The translations under genes and the position numbers were made by a program. From assembly GCA_902568465.1 (NCBI GenBank), contig CACFQR010000001.1, positions 36,525 to 100,524 on the forward strand: a stretch of 64,000 nucleotides of DNA. Reading direction: 5' to 3'. Positions 29,799 through 38,325 of the stretch are shown here, piece after piece. The notes below the pieces were generated by a model, which was not told the origin of the DNA, did no database searches, and worked only from the letters and a program-made list of their open reading frames with translations. Numbering within the stretch: position 1 is the stretch's first letter; each line of letters begins with the position of its first letter. Source of the stretch: an uncultured Pelagibacteraceae bacterium. Lineage in GTDB: Bacteria; Pseudomonadota; Alphaproteobacteria; Pelagibacterales; Pelagibacteraceae.

Positions 29799-32026
29799 TA
29801 ATTCACCAAGGGTTTTCCTGTGGAAAGAGTGTGTTTAATTCTAGCCTGTGTTTTTTCCATTTGTATTAGTTGAATAAAAGCTTCTCTTTCTAAAAAATAC
29901 ATATCATCCTCTGACAACTCTTTATCAATTGTAGTATTCCCTCCACTTAAAACGAATGCAAGTTTTTTTCCAACTTCCATTCCATGTTCTAAAATCTTCT
30001 TTTCTTTAAATATATTTTCTAGAGTTACATGCATTTTATCTCTTGCCTGACTACCTGATAGTTTAAAAACTGGTTCTTTAGGTGGTTTATAATTATTTTT
30101 TTTTTCATTAATCAAATTTTCTGCAACTGATAGTAATTTATTTCTATTCATAATACTTTTATCTTTTTTTAACAAAAATTGAAATGGAAGAGCTTCAATC
30201 GGTGAAGATGCTGTTTTTCCATAACCTATAATATCAAATACTTTTTCTGAGGCAAAGTCAGGATTTTTTTTAGCCTCTTCGGTTTGCAACCATCTCCACA
30301 ATAATTCTTTGGTGCCCCCACCTGCTGGTATTAATCCTACTAGTGTCTCAACTAAACCCATAACAATATTACTATGTGCCACCACATAATCACTTTGAAT
30401 ACAGACTTCTTCTCCGCCCCCTAAAGTTAAGCCAGATGGTGCAGATATAACCAAATTATTAGAGTATTTTAATTTTTTGCATGTCATTTGAAAATGTAAA
30501 ATAAATTTTTCTATTTCTTTCCAATTTTTTTCTTTAGCAAAATCCATTACATAATTTAAATTAACACCTGCTGAAAATTGCATACCTTCATTAATAATGA
30601 TTAAATTTTGATCAGACGCTCTTCTTAAAGCATCCATTGATTCGTAGTCTAAAGTATTTGCTTTAGTATTAAATTCTACAATCTTATAATTTTTATTTTC
30701 ATATATATTGGCAGATTGATTTCCTTTTTTAACTTTTGCTAACTGTTTTACTTTTCCTAATGTTTCAAGATCTGTATAAATTTGTCTTTCACCATAAAAA
30801 GTGTTGCTTTTTTTGCCATATAATTTTTTAATAAACTCGGTAATTTTAAGTTTAGAGTCTTTTTCTACAAAAAATTTTACACCAAGTTCTTCCAACATTT
30901 CGAAGGGACCTTTAGACCAGTTAAAACCAAGTCTCATTGCTTCATCAATATTATTATAATCCTTAGTTACATTAGGAACTAGAGAAGATGCATAAAGAAT
31001 AATTTTTGAAATTACTGACCAGGCATAATTTCCATATTTGTCATTACGTGAAACTAATGATTTTAGATCGACTTTATCACCTATCTCAAGATCAATTTTT
31101 TTAGATTTAAAATAATCTTTAGTGTTAAGATTAATTGCTTCTAGGACTTTTTTACCATCTTTTTTATTAATTCTATAAAATCCTCCCTTTCCTTTTCTGC
31201 CAGTATATCCAGTTTCAATTAAATTTTTTACTAAAGGAATTTCCTTTGCTACTTCGTGAAAAACATCTTTGACAGGCAGCTCTTTTAAAAAACTTTTTAA
31301 AACGTCTGACATTAAATCAATTCCTATCAAATCGTATAATCCAAAAACTCCTGTCTTTGGTATACCCATTGGTCTTCCGAAAACCGCATCGGCTTCTTCT
31401 ATGCTTAATTTCATTTTTATGGCTTCAGTCATAGCAACTTGCATAGCATAAACACCCACTCTATTTCCTAAAAAACCAGGGGTATCTTTACAGAGAATTA
31501 CTCCTTTGCCTAAACTATCCTCACAAAAACTTTTTAAATAATTTATTTTTTTAGTATCATTAATATTTTCACTAACAATTTCTAATAAACCCATATATCT
31601 AACAGGATTAAAAAAGTGGGTAATACAAAAATCCTTTTTATCCTCACTAGACATTTTTTCAGATAAAATTTTTAAAGGAATTGTTGATGTATTTGATGAA
31701 ATTATTGATTCCTTTTTTCTATTTTTAAAAATTTTTTCGTATAGATTATGTTTTATATCTATTCTTTCAACAACAGCTTCGATAATCCAATCTGCATCTT
31801 TTATCGTATTAAAATTTTCTTTGATATTACCTGTCTTGATATTATTTATTTTATTTTTATCGATTAATAGAGGTGGCCTGGATTCAAAAATTTTTTTTTT
31901 TGCTTTTTCGGAAATTTCCGTTGTTAAATCAAGCAATGTAACAGGTATATCAGCATTACATAATTGTGCTGCAATACCACTTCCCATGGTTCCAGAGCCT
32001 ATTACTACAGTTTTATTTATTTTCAT
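29798..32026 (-). CDS. 3-hydroxyacyl-CoA dehydrogenase / enoyl-CoA hydratase fusion
   Basis: Bifunctional beta-oxidation-type protein of 742 residues with the dehydrogenase first and the hydratase last, the reverse of E. coli FadB. The N-terminal NAD motif is 'VIGSGTMGSGIAAQLC', with 'THFFNPVRYMGLLEIV' carrying the catalytic histidine. The C-terminal crotonase domain (about 440-640) has 'GLTLGGGEEVCIQSD' and 'VETLVGLIPAGGG', so both hydratase glutamates are present. In a DMSP cluster without a separate dmdD gene, this hydratase domain is a candidate for methylthioacryloyl-CoA hydration; ordinary fatty-acid or C3 metabolism is the alternative. Its stop overlaps the start of dmdC by one base. 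Confidence 0.88.
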   Translation of the reverse strand: MKINKTVVIGSGTMGSGIAAQLCNADIPVTLLDLTTEISEKAKKKIFESRPPLLIDKNKINNIKTGNIKENFNTIKDADWIIEAVVERIDIKHNLYEKIFKNRKKESIISSNTSTIPLKILSEKMSSEDKKDFCITHFFNPVRYMGLLEIVSENINDTKKINYLKSFCEDSLGKGVILCKDTPGFLGNRVGVYAMQVAMTEAIKMKLSIEEADAVFGRPMGIPKTGVFGLYDLIGIDLMSDVLKSFLKELPVKDVFHEVAKEIPLVKNLIETGYTGRKGKGGFYRINKKDGKKVLEAINLNTKDYFKSKKIDLEIGDKVDLKSLVSRNDKYGNYAWSVISKIILYASSLVPNVTKDYNNIDEAMRLGFNWSKGPFEMLEELGVKFFVEKDSKLKITEFIKKLYGKKSNTFYGERQIYTDLETLGKVKQLAKVKKGNQSANIYENKNYKIVEFNTKANTLDYESMDALRRASDQNLIIINEGMQFSAGVNLNYVMDFAKEKNWKEIEKFILHFQMTCKKLKYSNNLVISAPSGLTLGGGEEVCIQSDYVVAHSNIVMGLVETLVGLIPAGGGTKELLWRWLQTEEAKKNPDFASEKVFDIIGYGKTASSPIEALPFQFLLKKDKSIMNRNKLLSVAENLINEKKNNYKPPKEPVFKLSGSQARDKMHVTLENIFKEKKILEHGMEVGKKLAFVLSGGNTTIDKELSEDDMYFLEREAFIQLIQMEKTQARIKHTLSTGKPLVN

Positions 32027-32047
32027 AAATTTTTTATAATATTAAAA

Positions 32048-33199
32048 TTAACAAATAACTAGATCGAGTTTTTTCTTTCCTAAACGTTCATTGCCCTTAT
32101 TAGTTACTAAATACGTTTCACCAATATTCATAGCGAGCTGATTGTCACTATCCATCAAAATCATATGCATAAAAAATACGTTTCCAGGTTGAATGATATA
32201 TTTATTTCCAGTGTATAACATAGGCCAGTCCATCCAATTTGGTGAGAAGGTTGTGCCTAGTGAATATCCACAGGCATTCATTCGAGATTTTTTATAACCC
32301 ATTCTATCAAAAACTTCTGCATGAGCGTCGAATACATCTCCTGCTTTATTTCCAGGTTTTAATTTTTTTTCACATGCAGATAATGCTTCGAGACAGGCTT
32401 CATGCATTTTTTTGTGTTTATCATTTGCTCGACCTATTAAAATAGTTCTAAACAAACAAGAATGATAATGTTTATATGTTCCTGCCCATTCCAAAGAAAG
32501 CTGATCAATATTTTTCAACTTTTGTTTTTCACTTTGATAACGACAAAGCAGCGCATTTTTTCCTGATCCTATTATAAATTCATTTGCGGGATAATCGCCT
32601 CCACCTTCAAATATAACTTTTTGCATTTCAGCTAATATTTTAGCCTCGCTTTGACCTGCCTTTGAATATTTCCACGCAGCTTCCATAGCACTATCTGCAA
32701 GTTCAGCAGCTCTTTTTACGAAAGTAATTTCAGAATTTGATTTGATTGCTCTGAAATATGAAATTAGTTCAGATTTGTCGTGTATCTTTACAAAATCTTT
32801 TAGGCAATTATTTAACTTAATGGCGTTTCTTCCTGTCAATCCATAAGCTTCATATTCTATTCCTAAATTTGAATTTTCTAATCCAAGTTCAGACAAAATA
32901 TTTTTTAATTCATCTGTTGGTTTTGCTTTTTCACTATCTATCCAGATTCGAATATCTTTAATAATGGATGTATTTTGTGCTTGTCTTAAATCCGGGGCTC
33001 TAGTAAGTAAAACTTGATCTCCTCTAGAAGTTAATATTAAGCATTGGAAAAAAACATAACCAAAAGTATCGTAGCCAGTTAGCCAGTACATTGATTCTTG
33101 TCTGAATATTAACAGTGCATCTAAATTTTGTTTTTTTAACTCTTCAATAACCTTAGTTTTACGTTTTAAAAATTCATCTGCTGTAAAATGAATAGTCAT
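32048..33199 (-). CDS. M24 / creatinase-fold hydrolase with non-canonical active site
   Basis: Protein of 383 residues with the two-domain 'pita-bread' M24 architecture: an N-terminal creatinase domain (about 10-150) and a C-terminal catalytic domain (about 160-375). Aligning by eye to M24 aminopeptidases, the metal aspartates are replaced by E237 ('LSLEWAG') and C248 ('HYHSCLFRT'), and the usual glutamate of the PG-x-VF-x-x-E motif is H345 ('PGNVFFMHMIL'). A normal Xaa-Pro dipeptidase is therefore unlikely. A metal-free creatinase- or ectoine-hydrolase-like C-N hydrolase fits better. The DMSP lyase DddP has this fold too, but its metal aspartates are absent here. It lies between leuB and the dmd genes; substrate unknown. 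Confidence 0.72.
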   Translation of the reverse strand: MTIHFTADEFLKRKTKVIEELKKQNLDALLIFRQESMYWLTGYDTFGYVFFQCLILTSRGDQVLLTRAPDLRQAQNTSIIKDIRIWIDSEKAKPTDELKNILSELGLENSNLGIEYEAYGLTGRNAIKLNNCLKDFVKIHDKSELISYFRAIKSNSEITFVKRAAELADSAMEAAWKYSKAGQSEAKILAEMQKVIFEGGGDYPANEFIIGSGKNALLCRYQSEKQKLKNIDQLSLEWAGTYKHYHSCLFRTILIGRANDKHKKMHEACLEALSACEKKLKPGNKAGDVFDAHAEVFDRMGYKKSRMNACGYSLGTTFSPNWMDWPMLYTGNKYIIQPGNVFFMHMILMDSDNQLAMNIGETYLVTNKGNERLGKKKLDLVIC

Positions 33200-33210
33200 T
33201 TAACTAAATA

Positions 33211-34317
33211 CTATTTTAGTTTTGAAATTATTGCATCACCCATTTGAGAGGTGGATACTTCTTTTGTATTTTTTGATAAAATATCCTTAGTTCTTAAGCC
33301 TTCATCTAACACAGTTTGAACTGCTTGGTCTAAAGTATCTGCTTCCTTATCTAAATTTAATGAATATCTAAGAGCCATTGAAAAACTAAGTATAGTTGCA
33401 ATAGGATTAGCTTTTCCAGTTCCAGCAATATCTGGAGCTGAGCCATGTACCGGTTCATACATAGATCTCATATTCCCATTTTTATCTTTCGCTCCTAGAG
33501 AGGCCGATGGTAATAAACCTAAAGATCCGGTTAGCATAGCAGCTTCATCAGATAATATATCTCCAAATAAATTATCTGTAACAATGACATCAAACTGTTT
33601 TGGATTTCTCAATAATTGCATTGCACAGTTATCTGCTAGCATATGATTTAATTCTATATTTGGATATTCTTCATCTTTTACTTTCTGCACTTCTTCGCGC
33701 CAAAGTATACCTGCTTCCATAACATTTGATTTTTCACAGGATGTAACTTTTTTATTTCTTTTTTGAGCTAAATCAAAAGCAACCTTTGCTACTCTTATAA
33801 TTTCACTGCTAGTATAAGCGTGGGTATTAATCCCTTTTCTTTCACCATTTTCAATAGGTTTTATTCCTCTCGGTTCTCCAAAATATATACCTCCAGTAAG
33901 TTCTCTAACTATCATTAAATCTAAACCAGATACGATTTCAGGTTTTAAACTGGAAGCGTCAACCAACTGTTTAAAACAAATTGCAGGTCTTAAATTTGCA
34001 AATAACTTTAATTCTTTTCTTAGCTTCAATAATGCTCTTTCCGGTCTTTTGGAAAATTCTAAGTTATCCCACTTTGGGCCTCCAACTGCGCCTAAAATTA
34101 CAGCTTCTGACTCTAAAGCTTTATAAAAAACCTCATCTGTAATTGGAATTTTATGTTTTTCATATGATGCCCCACCTACCAGTCCATCTTCTGTTTGAAA
34201 ATCTAAAGATTTTTTTTGATTAAACCAATTAATAATCTTTTTAACTTCAGCAACGACTTCTGGACCTATACCATCTCCAGGTAATAATAAGATTTTTCTT
34301 TTTTTAACCTTAATCAT
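33211..34317 (-). CDS. leuB: 3-isopropylmalate dehydrogenase
   Basis: NAD-dependent oxidative decarboxylation of 3-isopropylmalate in leucine synthesis. It has 368 residues. The start region contains '[14 protein letters not shown]', the substrate-binding arginines are in '[14 protein letters not shown]', '[18 protein letters not shown]' holds metal-binding aspartates, and '[18 protein letters not shown]' is the NAD-binding signature of this family. A basic 'KKRKIL' leads in. It follows leuD with one base between the genes and completes leuC-leuD-leuB. The 2-isopropylmalate synthase gene is not in the window. Confidence 0.97.
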   Translation of the reverse strand: MIKVKKRKILLLPGDGIGPEVVAEVKKIINWFNQKKSLDFQTEDGLVGGASYEKHKIPITDEVFYKALESEAVILGAVGGPKWDNLEFSKRPERALLKLRKELKLFANLRPAICFKQLVDASSLKPEIVSGLDLMIVRELTGGIYFGEPRGIKPIENGERKGINTHAYTSSEIIRVAKVAFDLAQKRNKKVTSCEKSNVMEAGILWREEVQKVKDEEYPNIELNHMLADNCAMQLLRNPKQFDVIVTDNLFGDILSDEAAMLTGSLGLLPSASLGAKDKNGNMRSMYEPVHGSAPDIAGTGKANPIATILSFSMALRYSLNLDKEADTLDQAVQTVLDEGLRTKDILSKNTKEVSTSQMGDAIISKLK

Positions 34318-34318
34318 T

Positions 34319-34918
34319 TTAATTTATCCAAGGTTTATTATTTTTGAGTTTATCCTCGTACAAAGATATTTCTTCTGATTTCGATAAAGATATAGCTATA
34401 TCATCTAGACCATTCAATAAGCATTTTTTTTTATATGGATCTATTTCGAATTCAATGACTTTATTTCCAAATAAAATTTTTTGATTTTCTAGATTTATTT
34501 CTATATTTTCTTTCCTTTTTGAATATTCAATAATTTCTTCAATCTTTTTTTCCTCTAAAATAATAGGCAGCATTCCATTTTTAAAGCAATTATTATAAAA
34601 TATATCTGCAAAACTTGGACTTATTACACATTTAATACCAAAATCAAGTAATGCCCAAGGAGCATGCTCTCTTGAAGAACCGCATCCAAAATTTTTTCCT
34701 GTTATCAGAATTGGTGAATTGTTATAAGGTTCCTGGTTTAAAATAAATTTATCAATTTTTTTTCCATTATCATCATAGCGCATTTCAAAAAATAAATTTT
34801 TTCCAAGACCAGTTCTCTTAATAGTCTTTAAAAACTGCTTTGGTATTATCATATCCGTATCTACGTTCATCATTTGTAAATATGCAGGAATTCCCTTAAG
34901 AATGTTAAATTTTTTCAT
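34319..34918 (-). CDS. leuD: 3-isopropylmalate dehydratase small subunit
   Basis: Small subunit of isopropylmalate isomerase, forming the substrate-specificity lid on the iron-sulfur large subunit LeuC. It has 199 residues. The swivelling-domain signature is '[12 protein letters not shown]' near the N-terminus, and '[17 protein letters not shown]' is the conserved substrate-recognition loop. Placement one base after leuC and one base before leuB makes the call secure. Confidence 0.97.
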   Translation of the reverse strand: MKKFNILKGIPAYLQMMNVDTDMIIPKQFLKTIKRTGLGKNLFFEMRYDDNGKKIDKFILNQEPYNNSPILITGKNFGCGSSREHAPWALLDFGIKCVISPSFADIFYNNCFKNGMLPIILEEKKIEEIIEYSKRKENIEINLENQKILFGNKVIEFEIDPYKKKCLLNGLDDIAISLSKSEEISLYEDKLKNNKPWIN

Positions 34919-34919
34919 A

Positions 34920-36323
34920 TTAATTGTTAAATTTTCTTACATCAGTTAAATGACCATCGATAGCAGCGGCAGCGGCCATGGCAGGACTAACTAAGTGTGT
35001 TCTTCCCCCTCTGCCCTGTCTACCTTCGAAATTTCTGTTTGATGTAGACGCACATCTTTCTTTTGGATTAAGTTTATCAGCATTCATTGCTAAACACATT
35101 GAACATCCTGGTTCTCTCCAATCAAAACCTGCTTCTTTAAAAATTTTATCTATTTCTTCTTGTTCTGCTTGTTGTTTCACCAGACCTGAACCAGGAACCA
35201 CCATTGCTTGCACATGTCTAGCAACTTTTTTACCTTTTATAATTTTTGCTGCTTCTCTTAAATCTCCTATTCTTCCATTAGTGCAGCTTCCAATAAAAAT
35301 TCTATCTACTTTTATATCTGTGATTCTAGTATTTGGCTTTAATCCCATATAATCTAATGATCTTTTCATTGAATTTTTTTTATCTTCATCTAATTCTTTT
35401 TCAGGATTAGGAACTACGCCAGTTATTTCAACAACATCTTGGGGTGAAGTGCCCCAGGTTACCATTGGAGAAATTTCATCGCCATTTATTTGAACTTCGT
35501 GGTCAAATTTAGCATCTACGTCAGATTTAAGGTTTGACCAGTATTCTACAGCTTTATCCCAATTTATTTTTTTTGGTGATAATGGTTTGTTTTTTAAATA
35601 TTGAATAGTTTTTTCATCAGGTGCAATTAATCCTGCGCGTGCACCTGCTTCGATTGACATATTACAAATTGTCATACGTTGTTCTATGTTTAAGTCTTTG
35701 ACTACATCACCAGAATATTCAATGACCATACCTGTTCCTCCTGCGGTGCCTATTTTGCCAATGGTTTGTAAAATAACATCTTTGGAAGTAACTCCAGTGG
35801 ATAATTTTCCATTAACATTTACTCTAAGATTTTTTGATTTTTTTTGTATTAGTGTTTGTGTTGCTAAAACGTGTTCTACCTCTGAAGTTCCTATGCCAAA
35901 AGCTAGTGCTCCAAAAGCTCCATGTGTTGCTGTATGGCTATCTCCACAAACAATTACTGTGCCTGGCTGTGTAAAACCTTGTTCGGGTCCAATTATATGT
36001 ACAATTCCTTGTCTTATATCATTCATGCCAAAAAGTTTTATACCAAATTCTTTACAATTTTTTTCAAGTGCCTCTACCTGTATTTTAGATTCTTGATCAT
36101 CAATTCCTTTTGATCTGTTTGTTGTCGGTACATTGTGATCTGCCACAGCTAAAGTAAGATTCGGTTTTCTTACCTTTCTATTTGATATTCTTAAACCTTC
36201 AAAAGCTTGGGGGCTTGTTACTTCATGTATAAGGTGTCTATCGACGTACAACAGTGTTGTTCCATCATCTTGTTGATGAACTATATGTTCATTCCAAATT
36301 TTGTCATATAACGTTTTGGGCAT
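34920..36323 (-). CDS. leuC: 3-isopropylmalate dehydratase large subunit
   Basis: Aconitase-family large subunit that isomerises 2- to 3-isopropylmalate using a [4Fe-4S] cluster. At 467 residues it has normal length. '[16 protein letters not shown]' is the N-terminal signature and '[19 protein letters not shown]' contains active-site residues. Cluster cysteines lie in '[13 protein letters not shown]' and 'GCSMCLAMN'. It follows rplS by 14 bases. The rplS-leuCDB linkage is familiar in alphaproteobacteria. Confidence 0.97.
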   Translation of the reverse strand: MPKTLYDKIWNEHIVHQQDDGTTLLYVDRHLIHEVTSPQAFEGLRISNRKVRKPNLTLAVADHNVPTTNRSKGIDDQESKIQVEALEKNCKEFGIKLFGMNDIRQGIVHIIGPEQGFTQPGTVIVCGDSHTATHGAFGALAFGIGTSEVEHVLATQTLIQKKSKNLRVNVNGKLSTGVTSKDVILQTIGKIGTAGGTGMVIEYSGDVVKDLNIEQRMTICNMSIEAGARAGLIAPDEKTIQYLKNKPLSPKKINWDKAVEYWSNLKSDVDAKFDHEVQINGDEISPMVTWGTSPQDVVEITGVVPNPEKELDEDKKNSMKRSLDYMGLKPNTRITDIKVDRIFIGSCTNGRIGDLREAAKIIKGKKVARHVQAMVVPGSGLVKQQAEQEEIDKIFKEAGFDWREPGCSMCLAMNADKLNPKERCASTSNRNFEGRQGRGGRTHLVSPAMAAAAAIDGHLTDVRKFNN

Positions 36324-36337
36324 TTCTGTAGAAAAAA

Positions 36338-36859
36338 TTATTTTTTCTCTGTCTTTAATTTTTCTTTTTTTGGTTCCACTTTTGATTTAACTTCTTTTTT
36401 TGTATCTTGACTTTCTACTTTTGCCTCAATTTCATTTTCTTCTTTTTTTTCTACAACTTCTTTCTCTACTAATTGTTCTGAAACATCTACTCCTATTCTT
36501 TTGGTTAGTTTTTCAGAAATCCTTGCAGATTTACCTTTTCTGTCTCTTAAATAATATAATTTCGCTCTTCTTACTTTACCTGATCTTATTACTTTAATTG
36601 ATCCAATAACAGAACTATATAGCGCAAACGTTCTTTCGACTCCCTCTCCGAAAGAAATTTTTCGAACTGTAAATGATGAGTTTATACTTCTATTTTTTTT
36701 TGCAATACAAACTCCTTCAAAATACTGAATTCTTTCTCTTTTTCCTTCTGCTATTCTGACACCAACTTTAACGGTATCGCCTGCGAAGAATTCGGGGATT
36801 TTTTTTTTCAATAAAATTTTTTTAACGCTTTCTTTATTTATTTCTTCAATATTTTTCAT
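36338..36859 (-). CDS. rplS: Ribosomal protein L19 with charged C-terminal extension
   Basis: Large-subunit ribosomal protein at the 30S-50S interface. The core (residues 1-120) has '[16 protein letters not shown]', '[12 protein letters not shown]' and a '[20 protein letters not shown]' segment typical of L19. The protein is 173 residues, about 50 longer than usual, because of a low-complexity Glu/Lys/Val tail from about residue 125. The tail resembles the one on S16 in the same operon. It lies between trmD (two bases away) and leuC. Confidence 0.96.
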   Translation of the reverse strand: MKNIEEINKESVKKILLKKKIPEFFAGDTVKVGVRIAEGKRERIQYFEGVCIAKKNRSINSSFTVRKISFGEGVERTFALYSSVIGSIKVIRSGKVRRAKLYYLRDRKGKSARISEKLTKRIGVDVSEQLVEKEVVEKKEENEIEAKVESQDTKKEVKSKVEPKKEKLKTEKK

Positions 36860-36861
36860 TT

Positions 36862-37545
36862 TTATTTCTTATATTTTTTCCACAAATCGGGACGTCGGCG
36901 TCGTGTTATATCCTCAGATTGAAGTAAACGCCAGTCCTTAATTTTCTTGTGATCTCCTGTTAATAGTACTTCAGGCACCTCTTTTTCTTCCCATTTTTGT
37001 GGCTTTGTATAATGAGGATACTCTAAAAGGTATTTTTCAAAGGACTCTTCAGATAAAGAATTCATATTTCCAAGCACTCCAGGGAGTAATCTGACTACTG
37101 CATCAATAATTACAAAAGCTCCTACTTCTCCACCTGATAAAATATAATCTCCAATACTAACTTCTGTTATATTTCTGGTTTGAAGTATTCTTTCATCTAC
37201 TCCTTCAAAATGACCACAAATAATATTTAGATTTTTGGAAAAAATTTTCTTTGCATAGCTTTGATCAAATTTTTTACCTCGTGGAGTAAGGTAAAAAACA
37301 TTTTCATTTTTATCAGAAATATTTTTATCCAACGAATTAGCTAATACATCTGCTCGCATTACCATGCCGCTTCCTCCTCCAAAAGGAGAGTCGTCGACTG
37401 TTTTGTGTTTGTCTTTAGCATAATCCCTTATATTAATAACTTCTAAAGACCATATTTTTTTTTCGAGCGCCTTTTTATAAAGACCACTATTTAACGGCCC
37501 TGGAAATAATTCAGGATATAAAGTAAATACTTTTACTTTCCACAT
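36862..37545 (-). CDS. trmD: tRNA (guanine-N1)-methyltransferase
   Basis: SPOUT-family enzyme that methylates G37 of tRNAs next to the anticodon, preventing frameshifts. It has 227 residues. The start '[16 protein letters not shown]', the cofactor-knot loop '[20 protein letters not shown]', and '[14 protein letters not shown]' are all typical. It overlaps the rpsP stop by one base. In most bacteria rimM lies between rpsP and trmD; here it is absent. Confidence 0.96.
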   Translation of the reverse strand: MWKVKVFTLYPELFPGPLNSGLYKKALEKKIWSLEVINIRDYAKDKHKTVDDSPFGGGSGMVMRADVLANSLDKNISDKNENVFYLTPRGKKFDQSYAKKIFSKNLNIICGHFEGVDERILQTRNITEVSIGDYILSGGEVGAFVIIDAVVRLLPGVLGNMNSLSEESFEKYLLEYPHYTKPQKWEEKEVPEVLLTGDHKKIKDWRLLQSEDITRRRRPDLWKKYKK

Positions 37546-37970
37546 TATACTTTCTTTGGTTCTTCTTTCTTTGGTTCAGTTTTTGGTGCTGCTGCCTTTG
37601 GTTCTTCTTTCTTTGGTTCAGTTTTAGCACCTTCGGCTGCTGGTTTTTTATCCGCTTCTTTTTCTTTTTTTCTATCCTTCTTTGGAATTGCTTTAAGAGG
37701 ATTATTTCCTTTAGGAGGCATTGGATAAATTTCTGCCTCTCCTAATATTCTAGAAACTCTTAAAGTAGGTTTCGCACCTTTACTTATCCAGTGTTTTATT
37801 CTTTCAACTTCTAAATTGATTCTCTCTTTTTTATCTTTTGGAAGCAACGGATTAAAAAAACCTACTTTTTCAATAAATCTTCCATCTCTTGGAAATCTAC
37901 TGTCCGCAATAACAATTTTATAAACTGGTCTTTTCTTCGCACCACCCATTGATAATCTAATTTTCAGCAT
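37545..37970 (-). CDS. rpsP: Ribosomal protein S16 with repeated Lys/Glu/Pro tail
   Basis: Small-subunit ribosomal protein needed for 30S assembly. The core is residues 1-85, with 'MLKIRLSMGGAKKRPVYKIV' at the N-terminus and 'RVSRILGEAEIYPM' later. The remaining 55 residues form a low-complexity tail rich in Lys, Glu, Pro and Ala, ending in two copies of a 14-residue-period repeat ('KTEPKKEEPK'). Total length is 141 against roughly 80-90 for minimal S16. It is 20 bases downstream of the NTF2-like gene and one base overlapped with trmD. Confidence 0.96.
   Translation of the reverse strand: MLKIRLSMGGAKKRPVYKIVIADSRFPRDGRFIEKVGFFNPLLPKDKKERINLEVERIKHWISKGAKPTLRVSRILGEAEIYPMPPKGNNPLKAIPKKDRKKEKEADKKPAAEGAKTEPKKEEPKAAAPKTEPKKEEPKKV
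37554..37625 (-). repeat. Direct repeat in the rpsP C-terminal tail
   Basis: Two identical 30-base copies at 37554-37583 and 37596-37625, offset by 42 bases, so exactly 14 codons in frame. They encode the repeated Lys-Thr-Glu-Pro-Lys-Lys-Glu-Glu-Pro-Lys units at the end of S16. The identity at DNA level suggests recent tandem duplication, and copy number could vary among strains. Confidence 0.85.
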
Positions 37971-37990
37971 ATATTTTTATTTCCTTTCTA

Positions 37991-38311
37991 CTATTTTGGC
38001 ATTTTCGTTGCACCAGTTTCTTGGTGAATTATTTTGCCATCTTTATATTTAAGATAAGTCATTACAGCTTCTTTATTACCATCGTTAAACGTTACCATAG
38101 AATGTTCGAAGCCTACTTGGTCATTTTCAAAAAGAATTCTTACATCACTCCTTTTGACATCACCAGTTTTTATCCATTCTACAACTTCTTTTTTACTTAA
38201 CATTTTACCTGATGAATGCATTACAAATTTGAAATCATCATGGATAATTTCATTAGCAAGATTCACATCGCTATCGGCAATTGCTTTGTTAAATTTTTTT
38301 AAAATAGACAT
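37991..38311 (-). CDS. Small NTF2/SnoaL-like protein
   Basis: Cytoplasmic protein of 106 residues with the alpha-plus-beta pattern of the NTF2-like/SnoaL-like superfamily: an N-terminal helix ('FNKAIADSDVNLANEII'), a 'HDDFKFVMHSSGKMLSKKEV' segment, and three terminal strands ending in 'GKIIHQETGATKMPK'. There is no signal peptide. Members of this superfamily can be enzymes or binding proteins, and nothing here defines a ligand. It sits 14 bases after ffh and 20 before rpsP, so it is embedded in a translation and secretion operon; whether it has a related job is unknown. Confidence 0.65.
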   Translation of the reverse strand: MSILKKFNKAIADSDVNLANEIIHDDFKFVMHSSGKMLSKKEVVEWIKTGDVKRSDVRILFENDQVGFEHSMVTFNDGNKEAVMTYLKYKDGKIIHQETGATKMPK

Positions 38312-38325
38312 ATTGATTCTCCTTT

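Noticed and set aside
32048..33199. Reading the M24 gene as a DddP-type DMSP lyase
   Set aside because: Attractive because of the dmd neighbours, but the M24 metal aspartates needed for iron binding in DddP are replaced here.
35686..36096. Plus-strand open frame of 136 codons inside leuC
   Set aside because: Shadow of a strongly conserved gene; no plausible start signal or domain.
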